A stretch of 9,397 bases of DNA from Gemmatimonadota bacterium (GTDB taxonomy: Bacteria > Gemmatimonadota > Gemmatimonadetes > Longimicrobiales > Gaopeijiaceae): contig JAPOOQ010000660.1 in assembly GCA_026713345.1 (NCBI GenBank), forward strand, positions 1-9,397, in the 5' to 3' direction. A program made the translations under genes and the position numbers. Each line of letters starts with the position of its first letter. The first letter of the stretch is position 1. The notes beneath the pieces were generated by a model. The model was not told the origin of the DNA, ran no database searches, and saw nothing but the letters and a program-made list of their open reading frames with translations. This document shows positions 1 through 6,012 of this stretch, piece by piece.

Positions 1-9
1 CCGCCCCGG

Positions 10-2103
10 TCAGCTCTCCTTTTCGGCCTCCGCCTCCGCGACGATCTTCGCGACCCGCACCGGCGGCACCAGGTCGTAGCCGAGGAGCTTGCGCCTGTGG
101 TGCCCGCGCCCCTGCGTGATTGAGCGCAGCGAGGAGGCGTACCTGTGCAGCTCGGCCTGCGCGACCTGCGCCCGGATCACGGTGCTGCCCGAGAGCGGAT
201 CCATTCCCAGCACGCGCGCGGAGCGGCCGTTCAGGTCGCCCATGACGTCGCCCAGGTACTCGTCCGGCGTCGTCACCTTGATCTCGACGATCGGCTCCAG
301 CAGCGCCGGCCGGGCCTTCTCCGCCACGTTCCGGAAGGCGTACGACCCCGCCACCTTGAAGGCGATGTCCGAAGAGTCGACCGAATGGTACGAGCCGTCG
401 TAGCACTCCGCCTCGAAATCCACCATCGGGTAGCCCGCGACAACGCCCCTGGCGGCAGCTTCCTGAATTCCCCGGTCCACCGAGGGAACGTACTTGGTGG
501 GGATCACCCCGCCCTTGATCGAACTGATGAACTCGTAGCCTTCGCCCCGCCCCTTCGGCCGCAGACGGACCCAGCAGTCGCCGAACTGACCCCTGCCGCC
601 GGTCTGCTTCTTGAAGCGGCCCTGTCCCTCGGCGGGCACGGTAATGGTCTCCCGGTACGCGATCCTGGGCGTCTCGGTCTCCACCGAGACACCGTACTTG
701 CGCTTCATGCGCTCGAACTGCACCAGGAAATGCAGTTCGCCGAGGCCGCGCGCGATCGTCTGGCGCAGCTCGGGGACGAACTCGGCGACGAAAGTGGGAT
801 CCTCGTCGTGCAGTCTGCCCAGCGCCTCGCCGAGCTTGTCCTCGTCGGCGCGCGCCGCCCCGCGCACCGCCACCGAGATGTCGGCCCGGGGGAAGGCCAC
901 CCCTTCGAGGGTGACCGGGTTGGCGGGCGCCGAGAGCGTGTCGTTCGTACGCGTGGACTTCAGTTTGGCCAGGACCCCGATGTCACCCGCGTGCAGCGCT
1001 TCCACCCCCACGCGATCCTTCGACTGCGGAATCGCCAGGTGATTGATCCGTTCGGTGGCTTCCCGGTTCACGTTCCGCAGTTCGCTTCCGTTCACAAGCA
1101 TCCCGGAGTACACACGGAAAAGGGAAAGGTCGCCGACATGCGGCTCCGCGCTGGTCTTGAAGACGAGCGCGGTGGGTTGCTCCTCGTCGGAGCTGCGCAG
1201 ACTGACGGCCTCACCGGCGGCGCCCACGGCTTCCACCTGTCCGGTCCGGCCGGGGTGGGGAGCCAGCTCAACCAGTTTGCGTACCAGTTCCACCGCCCCG
1301 AACGACTGCTCGGCCGCCCCGCAGAACACGGGCACGATCTCGCCTTCGGCCATCGCGCCGGCCAGCGCCGCGTGCAGTTCCTCGACCGGGATCTCCTCGC
1401 CCTCCAGATACCGGTCCAGCAGTTCCTCGTCGGTGGTGGCCAGCGTTTCCATGAGCTCGGTCGACCAGTTCTCGACTTCGTCCGCCACTTCGTCCGGGAC
1501 CGGAGCCTCCTCGGATTCGCCGGTGACCGTGCCGGACTTGAAGACGGATGCCGTGCCGGTGAGAAGATCGACGACGCCGCGGAAGTCCTCGTCCGCCCCG
1601 ATCGGCAGCTGCAAGGGCACCGCGCCGGGGGCCAGCTTCTCCTTCACCTCGGCGAGCACACGCGCGAAATCCGCATGCGCCTTGTCCATCATCGACACGA
1701 AGATCATCCGCGGCAGCCCGCGTTTCTCGCACAACTCCCAGACCATCTCCGTCCCCACCTCCACTCCGGAGGCCGCGCCCACCGTCACCAGGGCGGCGTC
1801 CGCGACCCTCACGGCGGCGGCGGCATCGCCCAGGAAGTCCATGTAACCGGGGGTGTCGAGGAGGTTGATCTTCGTCCCGTTGTGGACGGCGTGGGCCACC
1901 GTCAGCTCCAGGGACATGCCGTGGGACTTTTCCTCGGGGGTTGTCATGGTCAGCGCGGTGCCGTCGACGACGCTGCCCTTCCGCCGGGAGGTACCTGACG
2001 CGAAGCAGACCGCGTCGATCAGGGTGGTCTTGCCCGAGCCGCCGTGTCCGAGGACCACCACGTTGCGAATGTCTTCCGTTCTGAACGACCTGGCCGCGGC
2101 CAT
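10..2103 (-). CDS. fusA: Elongation factor G-like translational GTPase (EF-G2-type paralogue)
   Basis: This is a 697-residue translational GTPase with the five-domain layout of EF-G, which drives tRNA-mRNA translocation on the ribosome. The P-loop GHGGSGKT is at residues 19-26, and G3 is DTPGYMDF at 83-90. G4 reads SMMD at 137-140. The domain III motif GLGELHF, the domain IV loop GGVIPTKYVPSVDRG with YDGSYHSVDSSD, and the domain V motif GDLNGRSARVLGMD are all present. Length matches EF-G (about 690-705). Two core motifs differ from housekeeping EF-G: the catalytic His of DTPGH is Tyr, and NKMD is SMMD. The C-terminus (GRGHHRRKLLGYDLVPP) also differs from the usual GRASF-type ending. A Tyr at G3 is typical of EF-G2-like paralogues, so this may not be the main translocase. 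The ATG at 2103 is chosen because an SD precedes it. An upstream in-frame ATG at 2148 lies inside the -10 box of the likely promoter. The gene is separated from the upstream rhomboid by 153 bases and probably transcribed independently. Confidence 0.9.
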   Translation of the reverse strand: MAAARSFRTEDIRNVVVLGHGGSGKTTLIDAVCFASGTSRRKGSVVDGTALTMTTPEEKSHGMSLELTVAHAVHNGTKINLLDTPGYMDFLGDAAAAVRVADAALVTVGAASGVEVGTEMVWELCEKRGLPRMIFVSMMDKAHADFARVLAEVKEKLAPGAVPLQLPIGADEDFRGVVDLLTGTASVFKSGTVTGESEEAPVPDEVADEVENWSTELMETLATTDEELLDRYLEGEEIPVEELHAALAGAMAEGEIVPVFCGAAEQSFGAVELVRKLVELAPHPGRTGQVEAVGAAGEAVSLRSSDEEQPTALVFKTSAEPHVGDLSLFRVYSGMLVNGSELRNVNREATERINHLAIPQSKDRVGVEALHAGDIGVLAKLKSTRTNDTLSAPANPVTLEGVAFPRADISVAVRGAARADEDKLGEALGRLHDEDPTFVAEFVPELRQTIARGLGELHFLVQFERMKRKYGVSVETETPRIAYRETITVPAEGQGRFKKQTGGRGQFGDCWVRLRPKGRGEGYEFISSIKGGVIPTKYVPSVDRGIQEAAARGVVAGYPMVDFEAECYDGSYHSVDSSDIAFKVAGSYAFRNVAEKARPALLEPIVEIKVTTPDEYLGDVMGDLNGRSARVLGMDPLSGSTVIRAQVAQAELHRYASSLRSITQGRGHHRRKLLGYDLVPPVRVAKIVAEAEAEKES

Positions 2104-2106
2104 GCC

Positions 2107-2115
2107 ACCCCCTTT
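2107..2115 (-). promoter_or_regulatory. Ribosome binding site of the EF-G-like gene
   Basis: The minus strand reads AAAGGGGGT just upstream of the ATG at 2103, close to the AGGAGGT consensus. It decides the start in favour of 2103 (protein beginning MAAARSF) over the in-frame ATG at 2148. Confidence 0.6.
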
Positions 2116-2146
2116 CGGTTGTCGGTGTACAGGCGTAAGGGATCGC

Positions 2147-2176
2147 ATTGTAGAAACCGCGCGGCGGACGGGTCAA
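2147..2176 (-). promoter_or_regulatory. Sigma70-like promoter for the EF-G-like gene
   Basis: On the minus strand, TTGACC (2176-2171, 5 of 6 matches to the -35 consensus) is followed by an 18-base spacer and TACAAT (2152-2147, 5 of 6 matches to the -10 consensus). A transcript would start near 2140 and leave a leader of roughly 37 bases before the ATG at 2103. This is the best promoter match I noticed in the non-coding DNA, and its A/T content stands out against the GC-rich background. The housekeeping sigma factor consensus in this organism is assumed to resemble that of E. coli. Confidence 0.6.
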
Positions 2177-2182
2177 GGCCGG

Positions 2183-2256
2183 GCGGCTGCAGAGGTCGCC
2201 CGCCGTGCCCCCCACAACCGTCCAGCCGCCTGCCCGGCGACCTCCCCTGCAGCCGC
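2183..2256 (-). repeat. Bulged 18-bp inverted repeat after the rhomboid gene; possible transcript 3' hairpin
   Basis: The arm at 2183-2200 (GCGGCTGCAG then AGGTCGCC) is the reverse complement of 2236-2256, apart from a 3-base bulge at 2244-2246. This gives 10 plus 8 perfect pairs around a loop of about 35 bases. The first arm in the transcript starts at the base right after the rhomboid stop codon, and the structure ends 7 bases before the -35 box of the next gene. It sits where a terminator or 3' stabilising hairpin would be expected. No U-tract follows, so it does not qualify as a classic intrinsic terminator. It could also be a binding site acting on the adjacent promoter. Confidence 0.5.
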
Positions 2257-3225
2257 TCAGTTGGCCCGCGTCTGCCGCGAGACCCGGTCCAGAAGGTCGC
2301 GCTCCTCCGCCGTCAGCGAGTTGATCCCGTGCTCGGAGATCTTGTCCAGCACCGCGTCCACCTTGTCGAGTTCGGCCCGCTCACGCTTCGCCCCGCGGTC
2401 CTCCGTGCGCGGCCCGCGGCCCTCCTTGCGATCGTCCCCCCCCCCCCCGTCCCGCACAACCCAGGCACGCCCGCCGCGCCGCCGGCCGCGCGCACCCGTC
2501 CTGCCGGTGATCTCTCCCCACCAGCGAGCCCACCGCCCCTCCCCCCCCGCGGCGCGGCGACGCCCCTTCCCGCCCCCGGCTCCGGGCCCCCAGTCGCTCC
2601 GAACCGGCGCCCCCGGCGCGACCGCCGGCAGCCAGCCGCTCTTCACCATCAGGAATCCCGCGATCGCGCCGCCCAGGTGGGCCAGGTGCGCGATCCCGCC
2701 GCCGTTGGGGCCGACCGCGCTCAGGAAGCTGATCGACACCAGGACGATCACGAGCCACTTCACCTTCACCGGCACCAGGCCCCAGATGTACACCGGCGTG
2801 TTCGGCCAGATCATCGCGAAGGCGAGCATGATCCCGTAGCACGCCGCGGAAGCGCCCACGATCGCCGAATTCGAGAAGGCGAAGCTGAGCAGGACGCCGC
2901 CCAGGCCGCAGATCAGATAGAACCTGAGGAACATGCTCGAGCCCCAGCGCGACTCCAGCGGCGGCCCGAAGAAGAAGATGAACAGGCAGTTCATCAGCAG
3001 GTGCCAGAAGCCGGCGTGCACGAACATGTAGGTCACCATGCCCCAGGGCCGGGACCAGATGCGCGCGGGCGAAAAGGCGAGCAGATCGAAGACCGGCTCC
3101 GCGCCCACGATGAAGGTGACCAGGAAGACGACGCCGTTCGCGATCAGGAGCGCCTTCACCCACGGAGTCATGTGGAACCGCACCGACGCGGTACCGAATC
3201 CGGGTGGCTGTTGGGTGTATCTCAC
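2257..3225 (-). CDS. Rhomboid family intramembrane serine protease with C-terminal cytosolic domain
   Basis: This is a 322-residue polytopic membrane protein of the rhomboid family, which cleaves substrates within or near the membrane using a Ser-His dyad. Numbered from the GTG at 3225, the oxyanion-region HxxxN is H75-N79 (HLLMN). The catalytic Ser is S126 in GASAACYG and the catalytic His is most likely H183 in AHLGGAIAGF. Hydrophobic helices cover roughly residues 24-195. A Gly/Arg-rich hydrophilic linker follows (about 205-280), then a conserved-looking tail with VDAVLDKISEHG and LTAEERDLLDRVS. This tail resembles the small C-terminal domain of many bacterial rhomboids (DUF6576-like, from memory). 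The start GTG overlaps the ddl stop codon by four bases (GTGA) and has an AGGAG SD seven bases upstream. An in-frame GTG at 3258 is the alternative start. A run of 13 G in the linker makes the C-terminal domain prone to frameshift. The substrate is unknown. Confidence 0.88.
   Translation of the reverse strand: MRYTQQPPGFGTASVRFHMTPWVKALLIANGVVFLVTFIVGAEPVFDLLAFSPARIWSRPWGMVTYMFVHAGFWHLLMNCLFIFFFGPPLESRWGSSMFLRFYLICGLGGVLLSFAFSNSAIVGASAACYGIMLAFAMIWPNTPVYIWGLVPVKVKWLVIVLVSISFLSAVGPNGGGIAHLAHLGGAIAGFLMVKSGWLPAVAPGAPVRSDWGPGAGGGKGRRRAAGGEGRWARWWGEITGRTGARGRRRGGRAWVVRDGGGGDDRKEGRGPRTEDRGAKRERAELDKVDAVLDKISEHGINSLTAEERDLLDRVSRQTRAN
2436..2448 (-). repeat. 13-base G homopolymer within the rhomboid coding sequence
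   Basis: The plus strand has 13 consecutive C, read as G on the coding strand. It encodes four glycines in the hydrophilic linker (DGGGGDD) between the membrane domain and the C-terminal domain. A one-base gain would move translation to a stop at 2381 and a one-base loss to a stop at 2313. Both would remove the C-terminal domain while sparing the protease core. A shorter run of 8 C lies nearby at 2541-2548. Confidence 0.9.
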
Positions 3226-4277
3226 GGCTCCGCTCCTGTCCCGGCACACCTCCTCCACCCGGCTTCCCTTCCCATTATGCAGATACGTTCGCAGAGCTCC
3301 GGGAATTCAATCCCGGCCGCGGCCGCCGCCTTCGGCAGGAGGCTGTTTCCGGTCAGGCCCGGGAGCGCGTTGGCCTCCAGGCACCATGCCCGCCCGTCCT
3401 CGTCCATCATGAAGTCGACCCGGGAAAAGTGTTCCAGACGCAGCACCCGATGCACCCCGAGCGCCGCCGACCGGAGCACTCGTGCGGTCTCGTCCGGGAT
3501 CCTCGCGGGCGCGGTCTCGCGGGCCATCCCCGGCTCGTACTTGCTGTCGAAGTCGAAGAGCTCGCGCACCGGCTCGATCTCCACCACCGGCAGCGCCTCG
3601 TCGTCCAGGACGCCGACGGTGAACTCACGCCCCGGCACGTAGCTCTCGTAGAGGACAGGGTCTCCCCCCGCCCCCGCCAGCTCCGCCGCCGCGTCCACCT
3701 CCCCGGCGCTGCGGGCCAGCGTCAGCCGCACCGACGAGCCCCCGCTCGCCGGCTTCACGATCACCGGCAAGCCCAGCCGGGCCGCCACCTCCTCACCCGG
3801 CACGGTCCCCGCGATCCACTCCGGCGTAGCCACCCCGGCGTCCCTGAGCAGCCTCTTGGTGAGATCCTTGTCCATGGCGAGCGCGCACCCCAGCGGCCCA
3901 CTCCCCGCGTACACGATCCCGGCCACCTCCAGGAGGGTCTGCACGGTGCCGTCCTCGCCCGCGCCCCCGTGCAGCGCCAGGAACACCACCTCCACTTCCC
4001 GGAGCGCGGGCACCCGCCCCACCACCCCGCTCTCGGGCAGCTCTTCGGCGCGGGACGGAGCGGGCACCGGGATCTCCGCGCGGCCAATCCCCGATTCCAG
4101 GACCCTGCGCTCCTCCCGGGCCGACAGTTGCCCGCCCGCGGCGTCGACCGCGATCACCTCGTGTCCACGCGAGCGGAGCGCTAAGGCCACCTCGCAACCG
4201 CTCGCCAGGGAGACGCCGCGCTCCTCCGAGCTGCCCCCCAGCAGCACGGCCACGCGCATCGGTGCGGGGGCGGTCAC
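3222..4277 (-). CDS. ddl: D-alanine--D-alanine ligase
   Basis: This ATP-grasp ligase joins two D-alanines for the peptidoglycan stem peptide and acts in the cytoplasm. Numbered from the GTG at 4277 (351 residues), the N-terminal substrate motif is GGSSEERGVSL, with the D-Ala-binding Glu kept but the usual EREVS altered to ERGVS. ALHGGAGEDGTVQ, MDKDLTKRLL and VKPASGGSSV follow in family order. The omega-loop Lys-Tyr pair is K246-Y247 (FDFDSKYE), a pattern of D-Ala-D-Ala rather than D-Ala-D-Lac ligases. Metal ligands are D288 (RVDF), E301 and N303 (LEANALPG). The GTG overlaps the upstream cbs stop as GTGA. The ATG at 4259 (MRVAVLLGG) is an equally reasonable start on homology, and neither start has a clear SD. 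Translation probably depends on coupling to cbs. The last residues of the gene carry the SD of the rhomboid gene. The substrate call rests on motifs only. Confidence 0.92.
   Translation of the reverse strand: MTAPAPMRVAVLLGGSSEERGVSLASGCEVALALRSRGHEVIAVDAAGGQLSAREERRVLESGIGRAEIPVPAPSRAEELPESGVVGRVPALREVEVVFLALHGGAGEDGTVQTLLEVAGIVYAGSGPLGCALAMDKDLTKRLLRDAGVATPEWIAGTVPGEEVAARLGLPVIVKPASGGSSVRLTLARSAGEVDAAAELAGAGGDPVLYESYVPGREFTVGVLDDEALPVVEIEPVRELFDFDSKYEPGMARETAPARIPDETARVLRSAALGVHRVLRLEHFSRVDFMMDEDGRAWCLEANALPGLTGNSLLPKAAAAAGIEFPELCERICIMGREAGWRRCAGTGAEP
3233..3237 (-). promoter_or_regulatory. Ribosome binding site of the rhomboid gene
   Basis: The minus strand carries AGGAG seven bases before the GTG at 3225, inside the 3' end of ddl. 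Together with the 4-base stop/start overlap it favours 3225 over the in-frame GTG at 3258. Confidence 0.55.
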
Positions 4278-5665
4278 GGCGCCGCCGCCAGCGACCGCAC
4301 GAGGTCGTGGCGAGTGAGGATGCCGTCCAGCGCGCCGTTCGAGCGGATGAGCACCGCCTGGGCGCCGCCGGTCAGCAGCCGGGTCGCGGCCTCGCTGTCC
4401 GCGTGCTCGTCCACCACCGGATACGGCTTGCCCATCACCGACCCCACGTCCGCCGCCAGCACCGCACGGTTCGCCAGCACCGCACCCATCAGCCGCCGCT
4501 CGGTGACGCTGCCCACGCACTCGCCGCCGACCACCACCGGCAGCTGCGAGACGTTGTGGGTGGAGAGGGTCGAGATCGCCACACGAACCGAGGTGGCGGG
4601 CGTCACGGTGAGCAGCTGCGGCAGCTGCTCCAGCTTGGACGCCGCCATCTCCGCGACGGTCGACCGCTTGCGCGCCAGGAACCCGTTGTTGCGCATCCAC
4701 TCGTCGTCGTACTGCTTCGTCAGGTAGCGCTCGCCCCAGTCGCACAGGATGGCCACCACGCAGGCGCCGGGGTCGGAGACCTCTCGCGCCACCTCCAGCG
4801 CGGCGTGGACGATCAGCCCCGTCGAGCCGCCCACGAAGAGCCCCTCCTCGCCGGCGAGCCGCCGCGCCATGGTAAAGGCGTCGCGATCCGACACTCGGCG
4901 GTACTCGTCCAGGTATTCGATGTCGAGCGTACCCGGGATCTGATCGTTCCCGAGTCCCTCGACCATGTAGGGCTCGCCCTTTCCCACTTCGCCGGTGCTG
5001 TAGAATCCGGAGAGGACCGAACCCACGGGATCCACGCCGATCACCCGCACCTCCGGGTTCTGCTCCTTCAGGTACCGCGCCGTCCCCGAGATGGTACCCC
5101 CGGTTCCGGCGCCCGCAACGAAGTGCGTCACCCCTCCCTCCGTCTGCTTCCACACCTCCGGACCCGTCGTCCGGTAGTGGGCCTCGATGTTGTCCCGGTT
5201 GTGGAACTGGTTGGCGAAGAAGGCGCCCGGGGTCTGCTCCATGATCGTGAGAGCGCGGTTCACGTAGTGGTCCGGGTGGTCGGCCGTCACCGCCGCGGGC
5301 GTAATCACGACCTCCGCCCCGAAAGCGCGCAGGAGCTTCACCTTCTCGCGGCTCATCTTGTCGGGCATGGTGAAGATGCACCGGTATCCGCGGATCGCCG
5401 CCACCATGGCAAGCGCGAGTCCGGTGTTGCCGCTGGTGGCCTCCACGATCGTCCCACCGGGCTGCAGCAGGCCCCGCGACTCGGCCGCGTCGACGATCGC
5501 CACTCCGATCCGGTCCTTGACCGAACCGCCCGGGTTCATGAACTCCGCCTTGCCGTAGACCGGCGTGCGGATCCCGTCGGTGACCCGGTTCAGACGGACC
5601 AGCGGGGTCCACCCCACCAGATCGAGGACATCGGCGCAGGGACGCTCGTAGCGCGGCGCGGTCAT
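4274..5665 (-). CDS. cbs: Cystathionine beta-synthase (PLP enzyme with tandem CBS domains)
   Basis: This 463-residue fold-type II PLP enzyme should condense serine (or O-acetylserine) with homocysteine to give cystathionine in transsulfuration. The PLP lysine is K50 in NPGGSVKDR. The substrate loop TSGNTG and the phosphate-binding AGTGGT loop follow. VEGLGNDQIPGTLD and YLTKQYDDEWMRNNGFL match cystathionine beta-synthases better than plain cysteine synthases. Two CBS-domain repeats fill roughly residues 330-460 (SQLPVVVGGECVGSVTERRL and QAVLIRSNGALDGILTRHDLV) and may bind adenine nucleotides or SAM. The total length suits the CBS class; cysteine synthases are near 310. The ATG at 5665 overlaps the preceding stop as ATGA and has no clear SD, so coupling is likely. 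A GTG at 5701 was rejected because it would lengthen the overlap and has no better RBS. No cystathionine gamma-lyase is in the window, so the second transsulfuration step cannot be placed. A cysteine synthase role is the alternative. Confidence 0.88.
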   Translation of the reverse strand: MTAPRYERPCADVLDLVGWTPLVRLNRVTDGIRTPVYGKAEFMNPGGSVKDRIGVAIVDAAESRGLLQPGGTIVEATSGNTGLALAMVAAIRGYRCIFTMPDKMSREKVKLLRAFGAEVVITPAAVTADHPDHYVNRALTIMEQTPGAFFANQFHNRDNIEAHYRTTGPEVWKQTEGGVTHFVAGAGTGGTISGTARYLKEQNPEVRVIGVDPVGSVLSGFYSTGEVGKGEPYMVEGLGNDQIPGTLDIEYLDEYRRVSDRDAFTMARRLAGEEGLFVGGSTGLIVHAALEVAREVSDPGACVVAILCDWGERYLTKQYDDEWMRNNGFLARKRSTVAEMAASKLEQLPQLLTVTPATSVRVAISTLSTHNVSQLPVVVGGECVGSVTERRLMGAVLANRAVLAADVGSVMGKPYPVVDEHADSEAATRLLTGGAQAVLIRSNGALDGILTRHDLVRSLAAAP

Positions 5666-6012
5666 CGGGGCTTCGAGAAGTGCACGGGGACGCGCGCCCA
5701 CACCCTGACCGGCTCACCGTTCCGTCGCGCGGGCTCGAACTCCATCTCCCGCGCCCCCCGCAACGCCGCCGAGTCCAGCGCGGCGTTCCCGCTTCCCTCG
5801 GCGATCGTCACGCTGTCGACCACGCCCTCCACGTTCACCAGAACGCGGACGAGCGCCACCCCCTCCACATTCGCATCCCACAGGTCGACAGGATACTCGA
5901 CGGGCGTCTCCGTGAAGCGGAGAACCGGTTCCGCGACCTCCGCCTCTTCGCATCCGGCCGCGAACAGGCCGGCGGCCAAAACGATCCCCGCATTCACCCA
6001 CTGACCACTCAT
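5662..6012 (-). CDS. Small putative lipoprotein with TonB C-terminal domain
   Basis: This 116-residue protein has an N-terminal hydrophobic segment (residues 8-20) ending in AAGC. C21 is therefore a probable lipidation site and the mature protein starts CEEAE. The n-region has no Lys or Arg, and -3 is Ala rather than Leu, so the lipobox is imperfect. Residues about 34-112 form a TonB C-terminal fold: YPVDLWDANVEGVALVRVLV, then VEGVVDSVTIAEGSG, LDSAALRGAREMEFEPARRNG, and PVRVWARVPVHF. It lacks the long transmembrane anchor and Pro-rich linker of true TonB, so it is unlikely to transduce energy from ExbB/ExbD. Stand-alone TonB-C domains occur as periplasmic or outer-membrane adaptor modules of unknown partner. 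The ATG at 6012 overlaps the mutS stop as ATGA and has GGAGG seven bases upstream. It is coupled to cbs by another 4-base overlap. The function is not known. Confidence 0.82.
   Translation of the reverse strand: MSGQWVNAGIVLAAGLFAAGCEEAEVAEPVLRFTETPVEYPVDLWDANVEGVALVRVLVNVEGVVDSVTIAEGSGNAALDSAALRGAREMEFEPARRNGEPVRVWARVPVHFSKPR

Noticed and set aside
145..1998. Long plus-strand open frame (617 codons) antisense to the EF-G-like gene
   Set aside because: Its translation is Arg/His/Pro-rich with no recognisable motif. It mirrors a gene with clear conserved domains, a known side effect of high GC at third codon positions.
2183..2256. Classic rho-independent terminator
   Set aside because: The stem is convincing but no run of T follows it on the minus strand, so it is reported only as an inverted repeat.
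2044..3642. Long plus-strand open frame across the rhomboid and ddl genes
   Set aside because: It has Arg/Pro/Ala-rich shadow composition, spans several real gene boundaries, and contains no motif.
3222..5717. A single 831-codon minus-strand frame that could suggest a fusion upstream of Ddl
   Set aside because: The Ddl frame is open upstream through cbs, but the upstream part is an out-of-frame, Gly/Arg-rich reading of cbs. The real Ddl begins near 4277 or 4259.
4262..6004. 580-codon plus-strand open frame across cbs and the lipoprotein gene
   Set aside because: It crosses the boundary of two well-supported minus-strand genes and has typical shadow composition.
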